64,000 nt of DNA, taken from the NCBI GenBank assembly GCA_041398245.1, contig JAWKVC010000016.1, positions 1 to 64,000 on the forward strand, given 5' to 3'. Made by a program: the position numbers and the translations under genes. Positions 34,662 to 43,334 of the stretch are shown in pieces. Numbering within the stretch: position 1 is the first letter of the stretch; every line of letters begins with the position of its first letter. This DNA comes from UBA7672 sp041398245 (GTDB taxonomy: Bacteria > Pseudomonadota > Alphaproteobacteria > Caulobacterales > Hyphomonadaceae). The notes beneath the pieces were generated by a model. The model saw only the letters and a list, made by a program, of their open reading frames with translations, made no database searches and was not told where the DNA came from.

Positions 34662-35984
34662 CTAGTCGAGTCGGCCAAGTACGCCGCGGATCGTGTCGAC
34701 CATCTGGTCGATGTGGGTCTTTTCCACGATCAAGGGCGGCGACAGGGCGATGATATCGCCGGTGACGCGGGTCAGGAGCCCCGCATCGAAGCAGGCACGG
34801 AACGCTTCAAGCGCGCGGGCCGTTGGCTTGCCCGGGCGGGGCTCCATCTCGATGCCGCCAATGAGACCAAGGTTGCGGATGTCGATCACGTGGGGCGCAT
34901 CGCGCAGCGAGTGCAGCGCGTTTTCCCAGTACGGCGCGAGTTCGGCGGCGCGCTCGAACAAGCGCTGCTCGCGGAAGACATCGAGCGTGGCGAGACCAGC
35001 GGCGCAGGCCAGCGGATGCGCCGTCATGGTGTAACCGTGGAAGAGTTCGATCGGCGTTTGCGATGCGGCGAGCATGGTGTCATAGATCTCGCGGCGAGCC
35101 GCGACCGCGCCCATGGGAACCGTGGCGTTGTTGATTGCCTTGGCCATGGTGAGGAGGTCGGGCTTCACGTCGAAATATTGTGACGCGAACGGCGCCCCGA
35201 GGCGACCGAAGCCCGTGATGACCTCATCGAAGATCAGCAGGATATCGTGCTTGGTGCAAAGCTCGCGCAGGCGCTGGAGATAGCCTTGCGGCGGAACGAG
35301 CACGCCGGTTGAGCCGGCAACCGGCTCGACAATCACCGCCGCGATCGTCGAGGCGTCATGCAGCAGGATGAGACGTTCCAGCGCGTCGGCATACTCGGCG
35401 CCGTGCTTGGGCTGGCCGCGCGTGAAGGCGTTGCGCGTGATGTCGTGGGTGTGCGGCAGGTGATCGACACCGCCGACCATCGGACCGAAATTCATACGGT
35501 TGCGCGTGATGCCGCCAACCGACATGCCGCCGAAGTTGACGCCATGATAGGCGCGCTCGCGGCCAATGAGCCGATACTTGCCCGGTTTGCCGCGCGCGAC
35601 CTGATAAGCGAGCGCGATCTTGAGGGCGCTGTCGATGCTCTCCGAGCCGGAGTTTGCGAAGAAGATGCGGTCCATGCCGTCCGGCAGGATGCCGGAGAGA
35701 CGGTTCGCGAATTCGAAGGCCATCGGATGGCCCATGTTGAAACTGCCGGCGTAGTCGAGCTCGCCGGCGGCCTTCCGTATCGCCTCGACAATCTTCGGCT
35801 GGTTGTGCCCCGCAGCGACGCACCAGAGACCTGACGTGCCATCCAGCACTGCACGGCCATCCGGCGTGTAGTAGAACATCCCTTCGGCGCGGGTGACCAA
35901 ACGCGGATCGGCCTTGAACGCCTTGTTCGGCGTGAAGGGCATCCAGAACGCGTCGAGCGAGTTGGGAAGATGGGGGTTGGTCAT
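34662..35984 (-). CDS. Class III omega-amino acid:pyruvate aminotransferase
   Basis: A 440-residue PLP enzyme that transfers the amino group of an omega-amino acid such as beta-alanine to pyruvate. It has FWMPFTPNKAFKADPRL at the start, SGLWCVAAGHNQPKIV, FFANSGSESIDSALKIAL, YHGVNFGG, DEVITGFGRLG and the PLP lysine in TMAKAINNATVPMG. FMPFT..NR-like openings and this spacing are typical of beta-alanine:pyruvate transaminases. The length is normal. Substrate assignment is by resemblance only. Confidence 0.9.
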   Translation of the reverse strand: MTNPHLPNSLDAFWMPFTPNKAFKADPRLVTRAEGMFYYTPDGRAVLDGTSGLWCVAAGHNQPKIVEAIRKAAGELDYAGSFNMGHPMAFEFANRLSGILPDGMDRIFFANSGSESIDSALKIALAYQVARGKPGKYRLIGRERAYHGVNFGGMSVGGITRNRMNFGPMVGGVDHLPHTHDITRNAFTRGQPKHGAEYADALERLILLHDASTIAAVIVEPVAGSTGVLVPPQGYLQRLRELCTKHDILLIFDEVITGFGRLGAPFASQYFDVKPDLLTMAKAINNATVPMGAVAARREIYDTMLAASQTPIELFHGYTMTAHPLACAAGLATLDVFREQRLFERAAELAPYWENALHSLRDAPHVIDIRNLGLIGGIEMEPRPGKPTARALEAFRACFDAGLLTRVTGDIIALSPPLIVEKTHIDQMVDTIRGVLGRLD

Positions 35985-36029
35985 TCCGTGAAACTGTCGC
36001 GTTGGCTCGCGCTGCGCAATAGTCAGCCA

Positions 36030-36728
36030 CTAATAGATGTCGTCTTCAGGGACGTTCAACTGAGCCAGGTCAATGAAGATACGTCCAACCGCAACAAAAT
36101 CCTCGACATCGCTCCAGCGGTCCACGGCGTGATAGTGGCCAGCGCGCCCTTCTATGATCCACTCCGCTCCATCCTTGCCGGCGCTCGTCACGATTATGTC
36201 GCCGCTCTCGTCCTCCGCAAAAAAGCCAGACACTTGGTCGCTCGACGGTAGGGTCCAGAAATCGATCCTCTCCAAGCCAGCAACGATGCGCGACCAATCA
36301 TCTTTTGTCAGCTGGCGATGGATGCGTTGCAGGGGCTTTCCGCTGAGGCGGGCCTCATTCGAGGTGGCGACATCGAGCGTGTAGCGATTGCCTGAGCGGT
36401 CGATCTGAATCGCCACCGGCTGATGAAACGACCGCAGCCAGACAAGCCGGTAGGTCTCGTCGGCGCGCGGCGCGCCGCAGCTAAGGGATGGCAGCTCAAG
36501 CCAGTCCATGGTCATCGAATAGGATTCACGTCTTTCAGGGTCCGGATCAAAATCCGATGGTTTGAATGTATAACCGAGCCGAGGTGGCGGAATGGACGGC
36601 GCAAATGTACCCGCGGGAAAGTAGTACGTGTCAGGGCCAGCTGATCCGCAGGCGAGATAAGGGTTGGCCGACGCTGACGTGCAACCGGCAAACAAGGACG
36701 AAACGACAACCGCTACGGCAAACTTCAT
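36030..36728 (-). CDS. Hypothetical lipoprotein
   Basis: A 232-residue protein beginning MKFAVAVVVSSLFAGC, a lipoprotein signal with the lipobox Cys. The mature chain is beta-rich with two short Cys-containing segments (YLACGSAGPD and LSCGAPRADE), which may form a disulfide. No family recognised. A TTG start at 36743 is possible, but the ATG at 36728 places the signal peptide at the N terminus. It lies 45 bases before the aminotransferase gene on the same strand. Codon use seems less GC-biased than its neighbours. Confidence 0.65.
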   Translation of the reverse strand: MKFAVAVVVSSLFAGCTSASANPYLACGSAGPDTYYFPAGTFAPSIPPPRLGYTFKPSDFDPDPERRESYSMTMDWLELPSLSCGAPRADETYRLVWLRSFHQPVAIQIDRSGNRYTLDVATSNEARLSGKPLQRIHRQLTKDDWSRIVAGLERIDFWTLPSSDQVSGFFAEDESGDIIVTSAGKDGAEWIIEGRAGHYHAVDRWSDVEDFVAVGRIFIDLAQLNVPEDDIY

Positions 36729-37028
36729 CAATGGCTGATCCAACCCGCCAACATTCAGACATCACACCTGACGACGGCGCAACGCAGCTTAGCTCACGGT
36801 GAAAGAGTACTACGAGAATGCTCACGCGGCAGCGATATTGGAAGTCGGATTCTTGCGCGGCGCCTCACTCCCACATCCTGCTGCCCTAGAGTGCGGTGCA
36901 GCATGAAACAAATCCGCGCGCGAGGCGATTTTACTTTTGGCGACTACCCTCGGGGCGTATGCCTTTGTTCGCGATTCGCGGGCGGACGCGCCAACGCGAG
37001 CTGACACGGGTCAGGATCGGACAACCAC

Positions 37029-37982
37029 ATGGGCAAACTCTCAACTTCCTGTTCGACGCTGGGCTATGCCATGGCGGGCGCGACCATCGCCGCAGCCACA
37101 GCCGCCGAAGCCTGGATCGGGCGCGGCGACGAACAGGCCGCCGAGGAAGCCTCAGCCAATGCCATGCGCGATGCGCTGAATGCGATTGATTTCGCAGGCC
37201 GCGTGATCGTTGGCGAAGCCGATATCGCGATCCTGAATATCGGCGAGGATGTTGGCACGGGCAACGGCGTGGAGCTCGACGTGGCGCTTGAAGCGCTTGA
37301 AGGAACGACGCTGGCCGCCAAGGCGATGCCGAACGCCATCGCCGTGATCGCCGCGGCTCCGCGGGGCGGGCTGCTGCAGGTTCCGGATCTCTACATGGAG
37401 AAGCTGGCGATCGGCCCCGGCTTCGAACGCGGCGTTGTCGATCTTGATGCCGGCGCCGGCGAAAACGCTGTGCGGCTGGCCAAAGCCAAGGGCGTGGATG
37501 TCAGCGAGATCACCGCGTGCGTGTTGGACCGGCCGCGCCACGAGAAGATCATCAGCGAACTGCGCAGCGTGGGCGCGCGCATCAATCTGATCCCCGATGG
37601 CGACGTCGCTGGCGTGATCGGCACTGCGATGCCGGAGGCCGGCATCGACATGTATGTGGGCCAGGGCAAGGCGCCGGAAGGCGTGCTCGCGGCGGCCGCG
37701 CTCCGCTGTGTCGGCGGACAGATGCAGGCGCGCTTCGCCTTCCGCAACGAGGCGGAAAAACTGCAGGCCCAGCGCAGCGGGCTGAAAGACGCGGGACGCC
37801 GGTATGAGCTCGACGATCTCGTCTCGGGCGACGTGATCTTCTCGGCTACGGGCGTCACCAAGGGCGGCCTGCTGGACGGCGTCGAGCGCCGCAATGGCGC
37901 GATCGAGACGCACACCATGCTGATGTCGTCAGCCGATGGCGTCATGCGGAAAATCCGCTCGGTCACGCCGCTGCGCGCCTGA
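37029..37982 (+). CDS. glpX: Fructose-1,6-bisphosphatase class II
   Basis: Dephosphorylates fructose-1,6-bisphosphate in gluconeogenesis. The 317-residue protein shows the GlpX landmarks: RVIVGEADIAILNIGEDVG (GEGE-like metal site), ELDVALEALEGTTLAAKAMPNAIAV (positions about 78-102, the D-P-E-G-T type metal and phosphate region), PDLYMEKLAIGP and GVITAC-like DVSEITACVLDRPRH. GQGKAPEGVLAAAALRCVGGQ is also conserved. Hom, glpX and recJ are often neighbours in Alphaproteobacteria; here they lie within 12 kb of each other. Confidence 0.94.
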   Translation: MGKLSTSCSTLGYAMAGATIAAATAAEAWIGRGDEQAAEEASANAMRDALNAIDFAGRVIVGEADIAILNIGEDVGTGNGVELDVALEALEGTTLAAKAMPNAIAVIAAAPRGGLLQVPDLYMEKLAIGPGFERGVVDLDAGAGENAVRLAKAKGVDVSEITACVLDRPRHEKIISELRSVGARINLIPDGDVAGVIGTAMPEAGIDMYVGQGKAPEGVLAAAALRCVGGQMQARFAFRNEAEKLQAQRSGLKDAGRRYELDDLVSGDVIFSATGVTKGGLLDGVERRNGAIETHTMLMSSADGVMRKIRSVTPLRA

Positions 37983-38073
37983 AGCGGCAAAACACTAAGG
38001 CCACCGCGCCCCAAGCCAATGTATTCAATAATTTCAACGCACTGGTGCGCTCCTGCGACCGACTGTGGTTAAG

Positions 38074-38090
38074 ATTGGAATTATTCCAAT
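38074..38090. promoter_or_regulatory. Inverted-repeat operator 1 upstream of katG
   Basis: ATTGGAA-TTA-TTCCAAT is a perfect 7-base inverted repeat with a 3-base centre, 118 bases before the katG ATG. It fits the TTRGAA-N3-TTCYAA pattern of Irr/Fur-family operators and is repeated at 38108 and before ahpC. Confidence 0.65.
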
Positions 38091-38107
38091 TTGATCTTGC
38101 TCCTAGG

Positions 38108-38122
38108 CTGGAACGGTTCTAA
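38108..38122. promoter_or_regulatory. Inverted-repeat operator 2 upstream of katG
   Basis: CTGGAA-CGG-TTCTAA is a second copy of the TTGGAA-N3-TTCYAA motif. Its centre lies 33 bases from that of the first copy, about three helical turns, so two dimers could bind on the same face of the DNA. Confidence 0.6.
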
Positions 38123-38207
38123 CTTTATCTGACGCTTTCGAGGCGCGGCTCTCCGCCCCGCCGATGACCGGCGAACGCACGCTCATAAAACCGAGGGAAC
38201 AGCAGCC

Positions 38208-40395
38208 ATGGCCGACACCACCAACGAAGCAAAATGTCCCGTCCCGCACTCACGTGGCCGCATGAACCGCGACTGGTGGCCGAACCAGGTCAACGTCAAC
38301 ATCCTCCACCAGAACCCGCCCGCGGCCGATCCGATGGGCGCCGATTTCGACTACGCCAAGGCGTTCGACGCGCTGGACCTCGACGCAGTGGTGAAAGACC
38401 TCACCGCCCTCATGACCGACAGCCAGGACTGGTGGCCGGCTGACTATGGTCACTATGGCCCCTTCTTCATCCGCATGGCCTGGCACGCGGCCGGCACCTA
38501 TCGCACCGGCGATGGACGCGGCGGCGGCGGGCGTGGCCAGCAGCGCTTTGCGCCGCTGAACTCGTGGCCGGACAACGGCAACCTCGACAAGGCGCGCCGC
38601 CTGCTCTGGCCGATCAAGCAGAAGTACGGCGAGAAGCTCTCGTGGGCCGACCTGATGATCCTCACCGGCAACGTCGCCATCCAGTCGATGGGCGGCCCGG
38701 TGTTCGGTTTCGGCGGCGGCCGCGCCGACACCTGGGAGCCTGAGCAGCATGTAAACTGGGGCGCGGAAGAAGCGTGGCTCGCGGACTCGAAAGCCGAGAA
38801 CAGCCGCTATTCGGGCGACCGCGAACTCGCAGGCGATCTCGCCGCCGTGCAGATGGGCCTCATCTACGTCAACCCGGAAGGTCCGGACGGCAATCCCGAT
38901 CCGGTCGCGTCCGGTCGCGACATCCGCGAGACGTTCGCCCGGATGGCGATGAATGACGAGGAAACCGTGGCGCTGGTCGCCGGCGGTCACACCTTCGGCA
39001 AGGCGCATGGCGCCGGCCCCGCCAGCCATGTCGGCAAGGAGCCGGAAGGCGCTGACATCACCGAACAGGGTCTTGGCTGGGCGTCGACCTTCGAGAGCGG
39101 CATGGCCGGCCACACCATCACCTCCGGCATCGAAGGCGCCTGGAAGCCCAAGCCGACGACGTGGGACATGGGCTATCTCGAAACCCTGTTCAAATACGAG
39201 TGGGAGCTGACCAAGTCGCCGGCTGGCGCACACCAGTGGAAGCCGAAAGGCACGACAGGCGACGGAACGGTCGAAGACGCATTCGACAAAACCAAGAAGC
39301 ACGCGCCGATGATGACCACCGCCGATATGGCGATGCGCATGGACCCGGCTTACGAGAAGATCTCGCGCCACTTCCTCGCCAACCCGGCAGAGTTCGCCGA
39401 CGCCTTCGCGCGCGCCTGGTACAAGCTGACCCACCGCGACATGGGCCCGAAGACACTCTATCGCGGCAAGCTGGTGAAACGCGAAGGAAACGCTGATCTG
39501 GCAGGACCCGATCTCGGGCACGCCGAGCAACATCAGCGATGCGGACGCCGAGATCCTGAAAGCGAAGATCCTCGCGACTGGACTTTCGGTGCGTGAATTG
39601 GCCGAGACGGCATGGGCTTCGGCCTCATCCTTCCGCGGATCGGACAAGCGCGGCGGCGCCAACGGCGCACGCATCCGCCTTGCTCCGATGAAGAACTGGG
39701 AGGTCAACAAGCCGGCCCAGCTGGCGAAGGTCATCTCCGCGCTGGAAGGCGTGCAGAAGGAGTTCAATGCTGGCGGCAAATACGTCTCGCTCGCCGACCT
39801 GATTGTGCTCGGCGGCAATGCTGCGGTCGAGAAAGCGGCGAAAGCCGGCGGCGTCGATGTGAAGGTTCCCTTCGCGCCGGGCCGCGCCGACGCCACGCAG
39901 GACGAGACCGAGATCGAAAGCTTCGCCTGGCTCGAGCCGAAGGCCGACGGCTTCCGCAACTATGTGCGCAAGCCGATCATGGCGATCGAGGAACACCTGG
40001 TTGATCGCGCCCAGCTGCTGACTGTGTCGGCGCCGGAAATGACGGCGCTGATCGGCGGCCTGCGCGTGCTGCAGGTGGGCGATGACAAGCTCGGCGTGCT
40101 GACCACGCGCCCGGGCACGCTGTCGAACGACTACTTCGTCAACCTGCTCGACATGAGCGTGAAGTGGAAAGCTGTCGACGACACCTACAACAACAAGTTC
40201 GAAGCCAAGGACCGCAAGACCGGCCAGGTGAAATGGACCGGCACGCGCGCCGATCTGATCTTCGGGTCGCACTCGCAACTGCGTGCGCTCGCCGAGGTCT
40301 ACGGCGCCGACGATGCGAAAGAGAAGTTCGTGAAGGACTTCGTCGCCTCGTGGACGAAGGTCATGAACGCGGATCGCTTCGATCTGAAGAAATAG
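38208..40395 (+). CDS. katG: Catalase-peroxidase KatG (one frameshift)
   Basis: Bifunctional heme catalase-peroxidase that removes hydrogen peroxide. The distal site RMAWHAAGTYRTGDGRGG, the GLIYVNPEGPDGNPDP loop with the Tyr of the Met-Tyr-Trp crosslink, and the proximal LVAGGHTFGKAHGAG are present. The frame breaks near 39480-39490: before it reads KTLYRGKLVKRE; the next frame resumes with ETLIWQDPISGTPSNISD and continues to KVMNADRFDLKK. Repairing it gives 728 residues, the normal length. A strong terminator follows. Confidence 0.95.
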
Positions 40396-40437
40396 GTTTC
40401 CGGACCGGCTCCCGAGGAGGGAGAATGTGGAGGAACT

Positions 40438-40470
40438 GCCCCGGGCCTGCAGCGGCCCGGGGCTTTTTTT
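40438..40470 (+). terminator. Rho-independent terminator after katG
   Basis: GCCCCGGGCC and GGCCCGGGGC form a perfect 10-base stem around a 6-base loop, followed by seven T residues. This is the strongest terminator in the window. Confidence 0.95.
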
Positions 40471-40566
40471 CGCGTGCGGGCTCTGCTGCGGCGCACGAAC
40501 TCCGTGCAGCTCGAAACCGTGCATTGCCTACAAATTTCGCAGCGATTTCCTTCCCATGCGACAAAG

Positions 40567-40581
40567 TTGGAACCGTTCTAA
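40567..40581. promoter_or_regulatory. Inverted-repeat operator upstream of ahpC
   Basis: TTGGAA-CCG-TTCTAA matches the two katG motifs (TTGGAA-N3-TTCYAA). It lies about 98 bases before the ahpC ATG. The shared motif suggests one regulator for katG and ahpC. Confidence 0.65.
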
Positions 40582-40678
40582 TTCGATGTTGCGCATGCGA
40601 AGACTCAGGTCTAAGGCCTTCCCTTGCGCGCAGCTTCCCCTGCGTCAGAGCAGAAGACGTCCAGACCGGAGATACGAC

Positions 40679-41236
40679 ATGCTTGGCATTGGCCAGAAAC
40701 TCCCCGCTTTCGAAGTGACTGGCGTGAAGCCGGGCTTTATGCAGCACGAAGAGAACGGCGTCTCGGCGTTCGAAACGCTCACGCAGGACTCGTTCGAAGG
40801 CAAATGGAAGGTGATCTTCTTCTACCCGAAGGACTTCACCTTTGTGTGCCCCACCGAGATCGCTGAATTCGCCCGCCTCAACGGCGAGTTCGCTGACCGC
40901 GACGCAGTGGTCATCGGCGGTTCGACCGACAACGAGTTCGTGAAGCTGGCCTGGCGCCGCGATCACAAGGACCTCGCCAAGCTGCCGATCTGGCAATTCG
41001 CCGACACCAACGGCTCGCTGACGGATGGCCTTGGCGTGCGCGACCCGGCGGCTGGCGTCGCCTACCGCGCCACCTTCGTTGTCGATCCGCACAACGTCAT
41101 CCAGCACGTCTACGTCACCAATCTGAACGTTGGCCGCGCGCCGGCGGACACGCTGCGCGTGCTCGATGCGCTTCAGACGGACGAACTGTGCCCGTGCAAC
41201 CGCGCGGTCGGCGGCGAAACGCTGAAGGCCGCCTAG
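40679..41236 (+). CDS. ahpC: Peroxiredoxin, AhpC type
   Basis: Reduces hydrogen peroxide and organic peroxides. The 185-residue protein has the peroxidatic Cys57 in KDFTFVCPTEIAEF and C-terminal Cys171 and Cys173 in LCPCNRAVGG, a pattern shared with mycobacterial-type AhpC enzymes that use AhpD. The start follows GGAGATACGAC. It is preceded by the katG terminator and an operator, and is followed by ahpD about 105 bases downstream with a hairpin in between. Confidence 0.95.
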   Translation: MLGIGQKLPAFEVTGVKPGFMQHEENGVSAFETLTQDSFEGKWKVIFFYPKDFTFVCPTEIAEFARLNGEFADRDAVVIGGSTDNEFVKLAWRRDHKDLAKLPIWQFADTNGSLTDGLGVRDPAAGVAYRATFVVDPHNVIQHVYVTNLNVGRAPADTLRVLDALQTDELCPCNRAVGGETLKAA

Positions 41237-41261
41237 CCCACAGCGACTGACACGACAAAGG

Positions 41262-41304
41262 AAGCCTCCCGGTCCGCTCCCCAAGATCACGGCCGGGAGG
41301 CTTT
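41262..41304 (+). terminator. Weak terminator or attenuator between ahpC and ahpD
   Basis: AAGCCTCCCGG pairs with CCGGGAGGCTT across a 20-base loop. The following CTTTCGCTTT is only a broken T-run, so termination is probably partial. This would allow more ahpC than ahpD transcript. Confidence 0.55.
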
Positions 41305-41340
41305 CGCTTTCCTGATACGAGCCCGGAAACGAACCACGCC

Positions 41341-41871
41341 ATGAATCTCGAAACGCTGAAAGCCGCCCTGCCGGACTATGCGAAGGACCTGAAGCTCAAT
41401 CTCGGCACGCTGTCGAACGAGACATCGCTGAGCGACCAGCAGAAGTGGGGCACATTCCTCGCCTGCGCCTTCGCCGTGGGCGAGCCCAAGACGATCCATG
41501 CGATGATCGGTGAGGCGATGGACCGGATCACGCCCGAGGCGCAGAAAGCCGCGAAGGCGGCAGCGTCCATCATGGGCATGAACAATGTCTACTACCGCTT
41601 CACGCACCTCGTTCACAACGAGGTCTACCGCACAACGCCGGCCAAGCTGCGCATGCAGGTGATCGGCGCGCCGGGCATTCCGCGGCCGGATTTCGAACTG
41701 TTCTGCGTCGCCATCTCGGCCATCAATGGCTGTGGCGCGTGTATGGACAGCCACGAGGAAGAGCTGCGCAAGGCCGGCTTCACGACCGAGCAGATCCAGG
41801 CCAGCATTCGCATCGCGGCTGTGGTGAACGCTGTCGCCCGCACCATGGCGGCGGAAACGGCGATTTCGTAG
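41341..41871 (+). CDS. ahpD: Alkyl hydroperoxide reductase AhpD
   Basis: A thiol-disulfide partner that reduces AhpC. The 176-residue protein has the AhpD core INGCGACMDSHEEELRKAG with the active-site pair Cys131/Cys134 and His138, and the N-terminal ALPDYAKDLKLNL. MGMNNVYYRFTHL is also conserved. The length matches mycobacterial AhpD, and the pairing with a C-P-C type AhpC fits the same system. Confidence 0.95.
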   Translation: MNLETLKAALPDYAKDLKLNLGTLSNETSLSDQQKWGTFLACAFAVGEPKTIHAMIGEAMDRITPEAQKAAKAAASIMGMNNVYYRFTHLVHNEVYRTTPAKLRMQVIGAPGIPRPDFELFCVAISAINGCGACMDSHEEELRKAGFTTEQIQASIRIAAVVNAVARTMAAETAIS

Positions 41872-41896
41872 GACCTTACCTCTCCCAAGACAGCTA

Positions 41897-41927
41897 GGCC
41901 CCGGTCCCGCAAAGGCCGGGGCTTTTT
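41897..41927 (+). terminator. Rho-independent terminator after ahpD
   Basis: AGGCCCCGG and CCGGGGCTT form a stem of about 8 bases followed by TTTTT. It closes the ahpC-ahpD unit. Confidence 0.85.
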
Positions 41928-41975
41928 CGTTTGCGATGCCGACAACACTTGCCAGCATGCGCTGGGAGTGCTGAG

Positions 41976-41993
41976 TGGTACTAAATAGTACCA
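41976..41993. promoter_or_regulatory. Palindromic operator before the DUF1254 gene
   Basis: TGGTACTA-AA-TAGTACCA is a perfect 8-base inverted repeat with a 2-base centre, ending 12 bases before the ATG and just ahead of the GGAGG ribosome site. Size and symmetry fit a TetR-type repressor site. No regulator gene is next to it. Confidence 0.6.
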
Positions 41994-42005
41994 TACGGAG
42001 GAAGC

Positions 42006-43334
42006 ATGCGGCGGCGGGATGTTCTGTGGGGCGCGAGCGCACTTGGGCTGCTGGGCATGTCCGGCTGCCAGACCGGCGCGGCAGGAACCGATGGCGAAGG
42101 CGCAGGGATGGAGGCGGCGTTCCTCTACGCCTTCCCGCTCTATGAGATTGCGCGCACGGGCCAGAACCGCGCGATGCAGACAGGGCTCAACAAGATGGGC
42201 CACCGCGCGGCGCTGGCCGATCACACGATGCGCGCGATCACCGCGCCCAACAACGACACGATCTATTCCTCGGCGCAGCTGGAGCTGTCCGGCGGACCGA
42301 TGGAGGTGGTGAGCCCCACCGACACCAAGCGCTACTTCAACATAACGTTCATGGACGCTTTCACGGACAACTTCGCCGCGATCGGATCGGGCCCGACAAA
42401 GGGCCAGGGCGGCCGCTTCTGGATTGCGGGTCCGGAATGGCGGGGCGCCGCGCCGGCGGGCGTGACCGTGCTGCGGTCCTCGACCAATGATGTCTGGATG
42501 CTTGGCCGCATCGTGGTGGACGGGCCGGCGGATATTGCGGCGGCCAAGGCGCTGCAACAACAGATCCTGCTGAAGCCGACGAGCGATGCTCCGCCACGCG
42601 CCTTTGGCGTCAAATGCACAAGCTCGCTCGATCCGCAAGACTTCCTGGCGGTCGTCAACGACATGCTGGCGCGCTCACCGGGAACGATGGGACATCTGGC
42701 AAAACGCGACGCCTATCGCGAATTCGGCGTTGGCCTCGCGCCGTACGCCGAGATCCCGGAGAGCCTGCTGGCTGCGTGGCGGGAGTATCTGCCCGGCGCG
42801 ATGGACATGTTGCGCGAGACATTCGAGTTCCGTGAGCTGATCACCGACGGCTGGACCTATCAGCAGCCGGGCGTCGGCAGCGCCAAGGCGACGCCGCTGC
42901 TGCGTTCAGCCATTGCGCTGGGCGGGCTTGCGGCGCTGCCCGAGGCGGAAGCGATGTACTATCACTGTCTGTTCGAGCCGAATGGCGCGAGGCTGGATGG
43001 CGGCAACAAATATGTGTGGCGCGTGCCGCCGGGCGGCGTGCCGGTGGACGCCTTCTGGTCGCTCACCATGTACAAGCCAGAACCGGATGGCCGGTATTTC
43101 TATGCCCAGAACCCGATCAACCGCTTCTCGATCGGCGATCGCAGCGAAGGGCTGGTGAAGAACAGCGACGGGTCGATCGACATCCTGATCCAGCACGAGG
43201 CGCCAGCCGAAGCCATGATGCCGAACTGGCTGCCTGCGCCGCTTGGGCCGATCCGGCTGGCGTTGCGCGCCTACCTGCCAAAGCCGGAGCTGCGGGACCG
43301 GCGCTGGACCGTGCCGCCGGTTAAACGGATCTAG
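42006..43334 (+). CDS. DUF1254/DUF1214 domain lipoprotein
   Basis: A 442-residue exported protein. The N terminus MRRRDVLWGASALGLLGMSGC joins a twin-arginine-like RRRD start to a lipobox Cys. The DUF1254 part has FPLYEIARTGQNR, APNNDTIYSSAQLEL, RYFNITFMDAFTDNFAAIGS; the DUF1214 part has DGGNKYVWRV, AFWSLTMYKPE, NRFSIGDRSEGL and PNWLPAPLGPI. The family is common but its reaction is unknown. A GGAGG site and an 18-base palindrome precede the start. It converges on mipZ with a 4-base overlap of the two stops. Confidence 0.9.
   Translation: MRRRDVLWGASALGLLGMSGCQTGAAGTDGEGAGMEAAFLYAFPLYEIARTGQNRAMQTGLNKMGHRAALADHTMRAITAPNNDTIYSSAQLELSGGPMEVVSPTDTKRYFNITFMDAFTDNFAAIGSGPTKGQGGRFWIAGPEWRGAAPAGVTVLRSSTNDVWMLGRIVVDGPADIAAAKALQQQILLKPTSDAPPRAFGVKCTSSLDPQDFLAVVNDMLARSPGTMGHLAKRDAYREFGVGLAPYAEIPESLLAAWREYLPGAMDMLRETFEFRELITDGWTYQQPGVGSAKATPLLRSAIALGGLAALPEAEAMYYHCLFEPNGARLDGGNKYVWRVPPGGVPVDAFWSLTMYKPEPDGRYFYAQNPINRFSIGDRSEGLVKNSDGSIDILIQHEAPAEAMMPNWLPAPLGPIRLALRAYLPKPELRDRRWTVPPVKRI

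Noticed and set aside
38250..39959. 569-residue open frame antisense to katG
   Set aside because: Crosses the katG frameshift unharmed but has no family resemblance; katG coding evidence is decisive.
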